From Halostella limicola (GTDB lineage: Archaea; Halobacteriota; Halobacteria; Halobacteriales; Natronoarchaeaceae): a stretch of DNA of 64,000 nt. Positions 52,440 through 60,268 of the stretch are shown here, piece by piece. The number at the start of each line of letters is the position of its first letter. The first letter of the stretch is position 1. Under the pieces are notes generated by a model. That model was not told where the DNA came from and did no database searches. It saw only the letters and a program-made list of their open reading frames with translations. The position numbers and the translations under genes are program-made. Where the stretch lies: the NCBI RefSeq assembly GCF_003675875.1, contig NZ_ML014752.1, positions 102,103 through 166,102 on the forward strand. Direction: 5' to 3'.

Positions 52440-53435
52440 TCACGCCGACGCGGCGTCGTTCGCGTCCAGAATCTCCTGATAGCGGTTGCGGATGGTGACC
52501 TCGCTGACGTTCGCCACGTCGCCGACGGTCGACTGGGTGACTTTGTCGTTCGTCAGCAGCGAGGCCGCGTAGACGGCGGCGGCCGCGAGACCGACCGGCG
52601 ACTTGCCGCTGTGGACGCCCTCGTCTCTGGCCGTCTCAAGGAGTTCGCGGGCGCGGCGTTCGGCCTCGTCCGGGACGCCGAGTTCGCTGGCGAACCGCGG
52701 GACGTACTTCGCCGGGTCTGCCGGCCGGATCTCCATGCCGAGTTCGCGGATCACGTACCGGTACGTTCGACCGACCTCCTTTTTCTCGACGCGGCTAACG
52801 GTCGCGATCTCGTCGAGGCTGCGCGGGACGCCGGCCTGGCGGGCGGCGGCGTAGACGCAGGCCGTCGAGACGCCCTCGATGGAGCGACCGGGGAGCAGCT
52901 CCTCGTCGAGCGCGCGGCGATAGACGACGCTGGCGGTCTCGCGGACGTTTTCCGGCAGGCCGAGCGCGGACGCCATGCGGTCGATCTCGCCGAGCGCCTG
53001 CTTCAGGTTGCGCTCTCTCGCGTTGCGCGTGCGGAAGCGCTCGTTCCACGTGCGCAGGCGCTGCATCTTCTCGCGCTTCCGCGAGGACAGGGCGTTGCCG
53101 TAGGCGTCCTCGTTCTGCCAGCCGATGTTGGTCGACAGCCCCTTGTCGTGCATCGTGTTCGTCGTCGGCGCGCCGACGCGGGACTTCTCGTCTCTTTCCC
53201 TGGCGTCGAACGCGCGCCACTCGGGGCCGCGGTCGACGTTGTCCTCGTCGACGACGAGTCCGCAGTCCTCACAGACGGTCTCGCCCTGCGCCTCGTCGGT
53301 GGCGATGCGACCCCCGCACTCCGGACAGACCGTCTGGTCCGCCCGTTCTCGCTCGTCGTCGCTCTCTCGTTCGGTCGGCGCGCGGCGGTTCGTGCGCCCT
53401 CTGGTCTGATGTCTGTCATTTTGAGTTGGACTCAG
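52440..53435 (-). CDS. tfb: Transcription initiation factor TFB, start codon unclear
   Basis: TFB bridges the TATA-binding protein and RNA polymerase. The frame encodes an N-terminal zinc ribbon (CPECGG and CEDCG, about 53250-53330), the B-finger/linker with NTMHDKGLSTNIGW, and two cyclin folds. The frame has no ATG, GTG or TTG before the ribbon: the first ATG in frame is at 53153, after it, and the ATG at 53419 is out of frame. The frame is open to a TAA near 53490. A CTG at 53435 would give 331 residues, normal for TFB, and lies ~10 nt after the expected transcript start from an AAAAATAC box near 53464-53473. A frameshift next to the ATG at 53419 is the other explanation. Confidence 0.85.
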   Translation of the reverse strand: MSPTQNDRHQTRGRTNRRAPTERESDDERERADQTVCPECGGRIATDEAQGETVCEDCGLVVDEDNVDRGPEWRAFDARERDEKSRVGAPTTNTMHDKGLSTNIGWQNEDAYGNALSSRKREKMQRLRTWNERFRTRNARERNLKQALGEIDRMASALGLPENVRETASVVYRRALDEELLPGRSIEGVSTACVYAAARQAGVPRSLDEIATVSRVEKKEVGRTYRYVIRELGMEIRPADPAKYVPRFASELGVPDEAERRARELLETARDEGVHSGKSPVGLAAAAVYAASLLTNDKVTQSTVGDVANVSEVTIRNRYQEILDANDAASA

Positions 53436-53757
53436 GGGACAGCACCTGCAGAAGCCCTGAGCGTGTATTTTTCTCAGGACTATCGCACCTTAAACATGAC
53501 GCCGGTGGTCGCCCGTGCCGGTGTTTCCCGGCCCTCTTAGCGCCTCTAGGCGGCGATTGGCGGCTTCTCAGATCGGGGTCGAACGGATGGGTCGGACGCG
53601 GACGGCGACGGTCCGAGAGATCGGCGGACGAGCGGTCGGGTCCGCGGGAGCACACCTGAACGCGGACGGAGGTGCACGGCGGTTCGGTCGGCCGGCGCGA
53701 CGGCGGGGTTTCCGCCATATCGAAACCCTTACTCCCCGGAAGGCAGTGGCTCAGACC
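53436..53757. other. Divergent promoter region of tfb and gatC
   Basis: About 320 bp without a supported gene. It holds the TATA-like box of tfb (53464-53473, minus strand), GC-rich sequence without structure I can identify, and the promoter of gatC next to its right end. The frame of gatC stays open back to 53515, but has Arg/Gly-rich composition unlike a protein here. Confidence 0.6.
53722..53733 (+). promoter_or_regulatory. BRE/TATA-like promoter of gatC
   Basis: GAAACCCTTACT centred ~30 bp before the ATG at 53758, nearly the same as the boxes before the Lrp gene and the Nramp-like gene. Predicts a leaderless gatCA message. Confidence 0.55.
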
Positions 53758-54036
53758 ATGAGCGACACGCCCGTAGACACCGACAAGGTGCGCCACGTCG
53801 CGGACCTGGCGCGGGTGGACCTGGACGACGACGACGTCGACCGGTTCGCCGAGCAGTTCGCGGACATCCTGGCGTACTTCGAGACGCTCGACGAGGTGCC
53901 GGCGGTCGAGCGCGAGGCCGACCTCGCGAACGTCATGCGCCCCGACGAGGTGCGCGAGAGCCTGAGCCAGGAGGAGGCGCTCGAAAACGCCGCGGAGACC
54001 GAGGACGGCTACTTCAAGGGGCCGAACGTCTCATGA
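53758..54036 (+). CDS. gatC: Glu-tRNA(Gln)/Asp-tRNA(Asn) amidotransferase subunit C
   Basis: A 92-residue subunit that clamps GatA and GatB together. VRHVADLARVDLDDDDVDRFAEQ and LDEVPAVERE...MRPDEVRESLSQEEAL are standard GatC. It overlaps gatA by four bases. gatB is not in the window. Confidence 0.94.
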   Translation: MSDTPVDTDKVRHVADLARVDLDDDDVDRFAEQFADILAYFETLDEVPAVEREADLANVMRPDEVRESLSQEEALENAAETEDGYFKGPNVS

Positions 54037-55301
54037 GCGACGGGATCTTCATCACCGAGGAGACGATCGAGGGCGCGGACGACGGCCCGCTCGCCGGGCG
54101 GACCGTCGCCGTCAAGGACAACATCTCCACCGAGGACGTTCGCACGACCTGCGGGTCGGAGATGCTCGCCGACTACGTCCCGCCGTACGACGCGACGGTC
54201 GTCGAGCGCCTGACCGAGGCGGGCGCGACCATCGTCGGCAAGGCCAACATGGACGAGTTCGGCATGGGGTCGACGACCGAGACTTCGGCGTTCGGCCCGA
54301 CCGAGAACCCCGCCGCCGAGGGGCGCGTCCCCGGCGGTTCCTCCGGCGGGTCGGCGGCGGCCGTCGCCGCCGGCGAGGCCGACCTCGCGCTCGGGTCCGA
54401 CACCGGCGGCTCCGTCCGCAACCCCGCCGCGTTCTGCGGCGTCGTCGGAATCAAGCCCACGTACGGCCTCGTCTCGCGCTACGGGCTGGTCGCGTACGCC
54501 AACAGCCTCGAACAGATCGGCCCGCTCGCGCCGAGCGTCGATGACGCGGCGGAACTGCTCGACGTCATCGCGGGCGAGGACCCGCGGGACGCGACGACCC
54601 GCGACGAGGGGACCGACAGCGACTACGCGGCCGCCGCCGACGGCGACGTCGACGGCCTGGAGATCGGCGTCCCGACGAACCTCGTCGACGGGGCCGACGA
54701 GGGCGTCGTCGAGACGTTCTGGAGCGCGCTCGACGAACTGGAGGACCGCGGTGCGACATACCACGAGGTCGAGCTGCCCTCCGTCGAGCACGCCGTCGAG
54801 GCGTACTACGTCATCGCCATGTCCGAGGCCTCCTCGAACCTCGCCCGGTTCGACGGCGTCCGCTACGGCCATCGGGCCGACGCCGAGGGCAACTGGAACG
54901 AGGAGTTCGCCGAGACGCGCAAGGAGGGCTTCGGCGAGGAGGTCAAGCGCCGGATCCTCCTCGGCACCTACGCCCTCTCCGCGGGCTACCACGACAAGTA
55001 CTACAAGAAGGCGCAGGACGCCCGGGCCTGGGTGAAGCAGGACTTCGACGAGGCACTCGAGGACGCCGACGTGCTCGCCAGCCCGACGATGCCGGTCCCG
55101 CCGTTCGAGCGCGGCGAGAGCCTCGACGACCCGCTCCAGATGTACCTCGCCGACGCAAACACCGTCCCGGTCAACCTCGCAGACCTGCCCGCCATCTCCG
55201 TCCCCGCGGGCGAGACGGACGGCCTCCCGGTCGGCATCCATTTCGTGGGATCGGCGTTCGACGAGGAGACGATCATTCGGGCCGGTAGCGCGCTGGCGTA
55301 G
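54033..55301 (+). CDS. gatA: Glu-tRNA(Gln)/Asp-tRNA(Asn) amidotransferase subunit A
   Basis: A 422-residue amidase that frees ammonia from glutamine for the transamidation of mischarged tRNA. The Ser-cisSer-Lys triad is visible: Lys28 in VKDNIS, the cis-Ser in PGGSSGGS and the nucleophilic Ser about 127 in GSDTGGSVRNPAAFCG. It is slightly shorter than bacterial GatA (~485), as in other haloarchaea. Translationally coupled to gatC. Confidence 0.96.
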   Translation: MSDGIFITEETIEGADDGPLAGRTVAVKDNISTEDVRTTCGSEMLADYVPPYDATVVERLTEAGATIVGKANMDEFGMGSTTETSAFGPTENPAAEGRVPGGSSGGSAAAVAAGEADLALGSDTGGSVRNPAAFCGVVGIKPTYGLVSRYGLVAYANSLEQIGPLAPSVDDAAELLDVIAGEDPRDATTRDEGTDSDYAAAADGDVDGLEIGVPTNLVDGADEGVVETFWSALDELEDRGATYHEVELPSVEHAVEAYYVIAMSEASSNLARFDGVRYGHRADAEGNWNEEFAETRKEGFGEEVKRRILLGTYALSAGYHDKYYKKAQDARAWVKQDFDEALEDADVLASPTMPVPPFERGESLDDPLQMYLADANTVPVNLADLPAISVPAGETDGLPVGIHFVGSAFDEETIIRAGSALA

Positions 55302-55438
55302 AGAGCGGAGTTTTTGGTCCAGATTTTTGCGGGGGGAGGCGCCGTGCGCCGACCGCTGTAAAAAGGTGAATGCGAGACGCTCGTTCGAGCGGGCGGGCGC
55401 TGAGCGTCGCGATCGATCGCCTCCCGCACCCGTCCGCG

Positions 55439-55888
55439 TCAAGTCGACGCCTCACCGACCTCACGACGGCGGGTCTCGGCCTCGCGGGCACTGAACGCGC
55501 CGAGGCCGAGGGCGGCCAGTCCAACGGCGAAGTCGTTCAGGGAAGCGAGGTCGCCGAACCCCCCGAAGAGAACGATGTCCGGGCCTAACAGGAACGGCAT
55601 CGCGACGAGCCACGCTCCGAGGACGGCGACGAACACGCCGGCGGCGACGTTCCCGATTCGGGCGTCGGACCGGCGGGAGTAGTTGTAGCCGCCGATGGCC
55701 AACAGCACGGCGCCGACGATGACGTCGTTCCAGAGGTGGCCGGCGCTGAGGTCGAGCGCGACGGCCTGAGCGATCAACCAGAGACCGAGTAGCGCGACAA
55801 GGGCGGAGATCAGCCTACCGTGTTTGTTCGGATTCGGGGCGTCTCTCGTCTCGCGTCGGGCAGGACCGTCGGCGGTGCGGTCGCTCAT
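55439..55888 (-). CDS. SPW-repeat-like membrane protein
   Basis: A 149-residue protein with four membrane helices in two repeats (LVALLGLWLIAQAVAL...WNDVIVGAVLLAIGGYNYSRR and AAGVFVAVLGAWLVAMPFLLG...LNDFAVGLAALGLGAFSARE). The pattern matches SPW-repeat proteins, although the SPW triplet itself is changed. Function unknown. The N-terminal ~25 residues are charged and cytoplasmic. Confidence 0.75.
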   Translation of the reverse strand: MSDRTADGPARRETRDAPNPNKHGRLISALVALLGLWLIAQAVALDLSAGHLWNDVIVGAVLLAIGGYNYSRRSDARIGNVAAGVFVAVLGAWLVAMPFLLGPDIVLFGGFGDLASLNDFAVGLAALGLGAFSAREAETRRREVGEAST

Positions 55889-56020
55889 GGTCTGTCCATC
55901 ACGGGGATGGGCCGTCGACGTAAAGCGACTGGTGCCAACGTGCTGTGGTAGCGCCGACCTGATAGGTGGTGTCTCCGACCGCCGATGACCCCTCGTGGCC
56001 TCAGAACGGCGGCGAAGCGC

Positions 56021-56176
56021 TCACAGGCGCCGGTCGTCACGGTAGTAAAGCACCGCGACGCCGAGCGCCAGCAGCAGGAACCCCCACCACATGGAGTCGT
56101 AGGGGAGGACCTTCAGGATCAGCGTGACGATGCCCGAGGAGAGCAGGGACCAGCCGAGCGTCGTTCGGTGTGCCAT
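56021..56176 (-). CDS. Small two-helix membrane protein
   Basis: A 51-residue protein starting MAHRTTLGWSLL with two short hydrophobic helices around LKVLPYDSMWWGF and a basic end YYRDDRRL. Such miniproteins are common in haloarchaea. The ATG at 56176 is chosen; the codons upstream of it are Pro/Glu-rich and not membrane-like. The gap 55889-56020 shows nothing else. Confidence 0.6.
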   Translation of the reverse strand: MAHRTTLGWSLLSSGIVTLILKVLPYDSMWWGFLLLALGVAVLYYRDDRRL

Positions 56177-56272
56177 GCGGGGGTCTAAGCGGTCGAGTCC
56201 TAAAGGCGGCGTTCGTGGTTCGCCGACAGGAACGGCGGTTTCCGCATCGGGCATCGTCGCCGCGAACGCGGG

Positions 56273-56467
56273 CTACCGGGCGCCGCGCCGGCGCTTTCGT
56301 ATCACTCGCGCGACGACGGTCGCGGCGCCCGCCGCGAGGAAGACCAGGGCGGCCCCCGCCAGGTGCTTCAGTATCGGCGGTCTGGGACCCTCCGACGTCA
56401 GTCCCTCGTCACGGCGATCGGATCGAGTACCGGAACCGAACAGCGGCGTGCGGGTAGTGTTCTCCAT
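56273..56467 (-). CDS. Small single-helix membrane protein
   Basis: A 64-residue protein with a polar N-terminal half, one membrane helix (LAGAALVFLAAGAATVVARVI) and a basic tail RKRRRGAR. Existence is plausible from the helix-plus-basic-tail pattern and the same-strand neighbours, but there is no family match. Confidence 0.5.
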   Translation of the reverse strand: MENTTRTPLFGSGTRSDRRDEGLTSEGPRPPILKHLAGAALVFLAAGAATVVARVIRKRRRGAR

Positions 56468-56554
56468 ACCGGAGGAAGGCGCTCGATCGGGATAAGGAGG
56501 GACGAGTCATGATACCACACCACATATCCCCGTTTGGAGGCAGTTCGCCGTGGC

Positions 56555-56749
56555 CTACTCCTCTCGCTGCCGGTCCACCGTCGCTTCGAGTTGCTCCACG
56601 CGCTCCTCCAGTTCCGCCACGCGATCCGTTCGGAGGCGGCGGAGGCCGAACAGCGCGGCGACGACCGCGGCGACGACGCCGACGAGAAGGACCAGCACGA
56701 GGAGGACGATCGCGATCTCGATGCCGCCGGGGATCTGCAGGACGACCAT
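56555..56749 (-). CDS. Small membrane protein with coiled-coil tail
   Basis: A 64-residue protein with one membrane helix (IAIVLLVLVLLVGVVAAVVAALFG) and a C-terminal heptad-repeat coil (RVAELEERVEQLEATVDRQREE). It probably oligomerises at the membrane's inner face. No known function. Confidence 0.65.
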   Translation of the reverse strand: MVVLQIPGGIEIAIVLLVLVLLVGVVAAVVAALFGLRRLRTDRVAELEERVEQLEATVDRQREE

Positions 56750-56889
56750 ACGGGCAACAGACCGGGACGAGTGATAAAATTCCCCTCAGCTCCCTCGTTA
56801 GAACAAGGACGGGGGGCTCCGCCGACGCGCTTCACGGTGGCTCGGACGCCGGTGGTCTGAACCCACGATGTGTGCGGCCGCGCTGCCGG

Positions 56890-57300
56890 TTACCGCTCCG
56901 GCCGCGGCGCGCGCTCGTAGCGCCGGATATCGTCGGTCTTCTCGACGGCGTCGTACACCTCGCGGAGCGTCTCCCTCGCCCGGAGCAGGCCGTGACGGTC
57001 GAGGAAGTCCCGAGCGTCGTCCGTGATCCCGTAAAAGACGTGGGGCAGGTCGCGGCTGCGTCGCTCCGGCGGGAGTTCGACGCGTTCGACCACGTCCGCG
57101 TCGACCAGCGCGTCGAGGTGCCCGCGGATGGTGGAGCCGCTCTTGCTCGGGTTCACGTAGTCGAGTTCCTTGAGCGTCGGCAGCCCCTCGGGATGCCCGA
57201 GCAGGTCCTGGAGGAGTGCGAAACGGGTCTCCTGCGTGACGGCGCGCAGTCGCTCGCGCTCCCGGTCGACCCCGCCCGTCGCCGCGTCCGGTTGGCTCAT
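56890..57300 (-). CDS. Winged-helix transcriptional regulator, ArsR-like
   Basis: A 136-residue protein: RLRAVTQETRFALLQDLLGHPEG, LPTLKELDYVNPSKSGSTIRGHLDALVDADVVERV and the wing ERRSRDLPHVFYGITDDARDFL make a winged helix of the haloarchaeal ArsR-like kind. It likely binds DNA as a dimer. The ATG at 57300 is used; an inverted repeat (57322-57346) lies just upstream and may be its own operator. Confidence 0.85.
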   Translation of the reverse strand: MSQPDAATGGVDRERERLRAVTQETRFALLQDLLGHPEGLPTLKELDYVNPSKSGSTIRGHLDALVDADVVERVELPPERRSRDLPHVFYGITDDARDFLDRHGLLRARETLREVYDAVEKTDDIRRYERAPRPER

Positions 57301-57321
57301 ACGCGTACGTTCGACCGGTTC

Positions 57322-57346
57322 GGTATTAATCGTTGTGGTCAATACC
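57322..57346. promoter_or_regulatory. Inverted repeat upstream of the ArsR-like gene
   Basis: GGTATT (57322-57327) and AATACC (57341-57346), exact 6-bp arms 13 bases apart, with the AT-rich TTAAT between them forming a possible TATA box on the minus strand. It sits 22-46 bp before the ATG at 57300, so autoregulation is plausible. Confidence 0.45.
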
Positions 57347-57523
57347 AAAACGGTTCTAGCCGGTCCATTCTCAGCCGTACCGATCGAGGTGTAGCCGCGA
57401 TCGCCCCCGATAGAACCATTACGATGTTGACAGAATACGCCCGGTAGACCGCCCCCTCCCGCCGGGTTACAGTTCCACTCCGCGGCTGACAGTTATGTGG
57501 TAGCTCCGCGACGCGCCGAGCGT

Positions 57524-58114
57524 ATGACCGACGACCGGCCGCCCGGCGGACCCGCGCCCGCCGAGGTCATCGACGACCTCTCCGACCACCTCCACGACCG
57601 CTCGCTCACGCCGGAGGAGTACGAGCGGCTCAAGCACGCCGTCGCGGAACTCGCGCCGATCTTCGAACACGACCGCTCGTACTTCGTCCTCGGCAGCTAC
57701 GGCGACCCCGAGATCCGCCGCCTCCAGCTCGTCAAAGACCGCCTGAACCGCCGCCCCGACGCCTACGCCTTCCTGATGGTCGACGTCCGTCGGGAGTGGA
57801 CGAACACCTACCTGAAGTTTCGGGTCCTCGCGGACTACGTCGACGCCATCGTCGGGGTCGCCGAGCACGACCGCGGCGGCTTCCTCGTCGAACAGGGGAT
57901 GTTCGTCGCCGACGAGGAGTACTTCCGGAAGACTCACGTCTGCACGCGCGAGTACGAGGGACTCGACGCGGACGATCTGGACACCGACGCGGATCCGGAG
58001 AGCCCGTACAGCGGAATGCAGACCCCCATCTTCGACATGCTGGACGACGCCGGCCGGCTCTACCGCTGGAAGACGGAAGGAGATTTGGTCGAGTGCGTCG
58101 CGGAGATAGAGTGA
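57524..58114 (+). CDS. Uncharacterised haloarchaeal protein
   Basis: A 196-residue soluble protein that I cannot assign to a named family. An N-terminal helical part (DDLSDHLHDRSLTPEEYERL) precedes an alpha/beta region: YFVLGSYGDPEIRRLQ, AYAFLMVDVRREWTN, LADYVDAIVGVAEHDRGGFLVEQGMF. This vaguely recalls TIR- or deoxyribosyltransferase-like folds, but that is only an impression. The ATG at 57524 has an AGTTATGT box about 29 bp upstream. Confidence 0.72.
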   Translation: MTDDRPPGGPAPAEVIDDLSDHLHDRSLTPEEYERLKHAVAELAPIFEHDRSYFVLGSYGDPEIRRLQLVKDRLNRRPDAYAFLMVDVRREWTNTYLKFRVLADYVDAIVGVAEHDRGGFLVEQGMFVADEEYFRKTHVCTREYEGLDADDLDTDADPESPYSGMQTPIFDMLDDAGRLYRWKTEGDLVECVAEIE

Positions 58115-58188
58115 GGGCGGAGAACGCACCAACGGGCCGAGAGCGCGGCGAGGAACGGTCGCGACGAACCGCGCGTCTTGCGAGCTGC

Positions 58189-58330
58189 TTGCAAACGCTT
58201 CGCGTTTGCAGCATCACGAAACGGCTTCGCCGTTTCGATAGACCTCGCTCGCTGCGCTCGCGGGGACGCGAGAAGGCAGTAGGTCGAGAAACGATGCACC
58301 CGTGAACGAGCGAAGCGAGCGGCCGTTTCG
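58189..58330. repeat. Intergenic hairpin element, copy B
   Basis: Between two convergent 3' ends. Two perfect hairpins with TTC loops come first: TGCAAACGC/GCGTTTGCA (58190-58210) and CGAAACGGC/GCCGTTTCG (58217-58237). Then follow a CCTCGCTCGCTGCGCTCGCG stretch, an AAGGCAGTAGGTCGAGA-type segment and GAGCGAAGCGAGCGGCC. The modules are in the same order as in copy A. The rest of 58115-58408 has no gene. Confidence 0.7.
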
Positions 58331-58408
58331 GCCGGGCTTTCGTCGCGAGCGGTGTCCGCAGCGGGCTAGCGGTCCACGAGGACACCCGAGCGAGAAAAGG
58401 TCGTGTTG

Positions 58409-58759
58409 CTACTCCTCGTACGCGAGGTTCATGATCCACTGCGAGAAGGCGTCACTGTTGGCGTTGACCTCCTCCTCCCCGATGAACGGCGACAGCATGT
58501 CGCCGGCCATCAGCAGGGAGAAGTCGAGGTCGCGCGCGGTGGGCGAGATGAGGTAGGTGTTGTGCCCGTCGTAGACCGTCTCCTCGCGGTCGACGAGCCC
58601 CTTCTCCTCCAGGGACTCGGCGATGCGGCTCCCCTTCCGAGAGGTGACGTCGAGCTCCTTCCAGAACTCGCTCTGGTGGATCCCGCCGGTTTCGCGGACG
58701 AGTTCGAGCGCCCGGCGCTCCTCCTCGGGGAGCTCTTCCTCGACTGCTGACGCGCTCAC
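58409..58759 (-). CDS. Winged-helix transcriptional regulator
   Basis: A 116-residue protein: RRALELVRETGGIHQSEFWKELDVTSRKGSRIAESLEEKGLVDREE is a winged helix resembling MarR/Lrs14-like archaeal regulators; the C-terminal SLLMAGDMLSPFIGEEEVNANSDAF is a conserved haloarchaeal extension. A GTG at 58759 is chosen over a GTG at 58768 because a GGAGG site lies 8 nt before it. Target genes unknown. Confidence 0.82.
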   Translation of the reverse strand: MSASAVEEELPEEERRALELVRETGGIHQSEFWKELDVTSRKGSRIAESLEEKGLVDREETVYDGHNTYLISPTARDLDFSLLMAGDMLSPFIGEEEVNANSDAFSQWIMNLAYEE

Positions 58760-58767
58760 GCCGACCA

Positions 58768-58772
58768 CCTCC
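58768..58772 (-). promoter_or_regulatory. Shine-Dalgarno GGAGG of the winged-helix gene
   Basis: GGAGG on the minus strand, spacing 8 nt to the GTG at 58759. It overlaps the alternative GTG at 58768 and so decides the start. Confidence 0.6.
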
Positions 58773-58826
58773 GGACGTTGCCGGTCGCGGCTACCATTGT
58801 ACTGTTCACAACGGGCTCCATGTTGC

Positions 58827-59573
58827 TTAAACCTGCCCTTCCACGTCGACCTCGCGGTAGGCCGCCTCGCAGGGCGGGCCGTCCGCGAACCAGTAGCGAG
58901 CGCCGCGCTCGCCGAGCAGGACCAGCGACGAGGAGCGCGTGCCGAACCCGTCCCCGTGGACGCAGACGCCGTACTCGTGGTCGGCGAGCACGTCGCCGGC
59001 GCGGTCGACCCAGCCCTCGGCCGTCTCGCCGGGTTCGGGGGTCAGCGCGGCCCGGACCCGGCGGGCGTTGTCGGCCTGCTCGCGGGCGGCGTCCGGGCGA
59101 ACGTCGGGCACGGCGAACTCGCCGTCAGCGCCGACGTTGACAACGACGTGGACGCCCGGTTCGAGCCGCGAGAAGCCGAGCCGGCCGTCCCACTGGAACA
59201 GGTGCGCCGCGGCGGCGTCGGCGACGACGAGGTTGAAGCCGTCGTACTCGCGGTCGTCGACCTCGCGCTCGACGAAGCGGGCGGCCGCCTCCGCGGACTC
59301 GTGTCGGAGCGCGTCGCGGACCAGCAGGCCGCGGGAGCGCTCGCCCGCGAGGTCGGCGTCGGTCCAGCGGTTCGTTATCGCGACCAGCAGGCCGTGCTCG
59401 TTGTAGCCGATCCACGTCCCGCCGGCCTCGGCGTCCCGCGGCGCGACGACCCGGGGCTCCTCGTCGACGACCGCGGGCGGTTCGGACGGCCGCCCGAACA
59501 GTTCGTCGCGGTTCGCCGCCACGACGACTGGCGCGTCGGGAAACACCTGCCAGGCCAGGGTGAGCGTGCACAC
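58827..59573 (-). CDS. NRDE/TANGO2-like protein
   Basis: A 248-residue protein of the Ntn-hydrolase-like NRDE family (TANGO2 in animals). It begins MCTLTLAW with the Cys2 that may become the N-terminal nucleophile, then VVVAANRDELFGRPSEPP (NRDE signature), GGTWIGYNEHGLLVAITNRW, and SRGLLVRDAL. The cellular role is unknown; animal TANGO2 is linked to haem and lipid metabolism. Confidence 0.9.
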   Translation of the reverse strand: MCTLTLAWQVFPDAPVVVAANRDELFGRPSEPPAVVDEEPRVVAPRDAEAGGTWIGYNEHGLLVAITNRWTDADLAGERSRGLLVRDALRHESAEAAARFVEREVDDREYDGFNLVVADAAAAHLFQWDGRLGFSRLEPGVHVVVNVGADGEFAVPDVRPDAAREQADNARRVRAALTPEPGETAEGWVDRAGDVLADHEYGVCVHGDGFGTRSSSLVLLGERGARYWFADGPPCEAAYREVDVEGQV

Positions 59574-59613
59574 GACCCGGGATTGGGCGGCGCGGCGCTT
59601 AAAACGTCGTGCG

Positions 59614-60213
59614 TCAGCGTTCGATCTCGACCTGAACGATGTCGTCGCTCCGGTCGTGTTCGAGTTCGCTGGCCACCTCCGTCGAGAGCTCGTAGTCGCG
59701 GAACCGCTCGACGAGCCACAGCGAGAGGTCGATGCCGGAGGTGATGCCGCCCGCCGTGATCACGCCGCCCGTGTCGACGACGCGGGCCTCCTGAAGCGTC
59801 GCGTACTCGCGGAGGTCGGCCCGCGCGGCGTGGTGGGTCGTCGCCGGGCGGTCGTCGAGCAGGCCGGCGGCGGTGAGCAGCATCGCGCCGGTGCAGACGG
59901 AGGCGACGGTCGCGCCCGCCTCGTGGCACTTCGCTATCTCGTCGGGCACCAGCCCATCGTCGACCTCCCGGCGGACGCCGCCGCCGTCGTTCCAGCCGCC
60001 GCCGGGGACGATCAGGAGGTCGGGGTCGTCGAGGACGCTGTCGACGACGAGCTTCGTACCGTGGCTCGCGGTGACCGTGTCGACCACCTCGCAGCTGACG
60101 TAGGAGACGTCGAACGCGCCCTCCATCTCGTCGGCCATGGAGAACACCTCGTAGGGGGCGATGGCGTCGAGCTCGTCGAAGCCGTCGAACAGGAGGATCG
60201 AGACGTCGCGCAT
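59614..60213 (-). CDS. DJ-1/PfpI family protein, isonitrile-hydratase-like
   Basis: A 199-residue protein with the start VSILLFDGFDELDAIAPYEVF and nucleophile elbow SVCTGAMLLTAAGLL; the GGITSGIDLSLWLVER segment matches the AraC-associated/isonitrile hydratase branch of the superfamily. No DNA-binding domain is attached. Substrate unknown. It is a different branch from the DJ-1 protein at 22809-23396. Confidence 0.88.
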   Translation of the reverse strand: MRDVSILLFDGFDELDAIAPYEVFSMADEMEGAFDVSYVSCEVVDTVTASHGTKLVVDSVLDDPDLLIVPGGGWNDGGGVRREVDDGLVPDEIAKCHEAGATVASVCTGAMLLTAAGLLDDRPATTHHAARADLREYATLQEARVVDTGGVITAGGITSGIDLSLWLVERFRDYELSTEVASELEHDRSDDIVQVEIER

Positions 60214-60268
60214 GGTCGTTCCACGGGCAGGTGGAGCAAAAAGGCGCGGGAACGTGTAGGAAACGATA

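Noticed and set aside
53515..53757. Long N-terminal extension of GatC
   Set aside because: Family length and the promoter box at 53722-53733 place the start at 53758.
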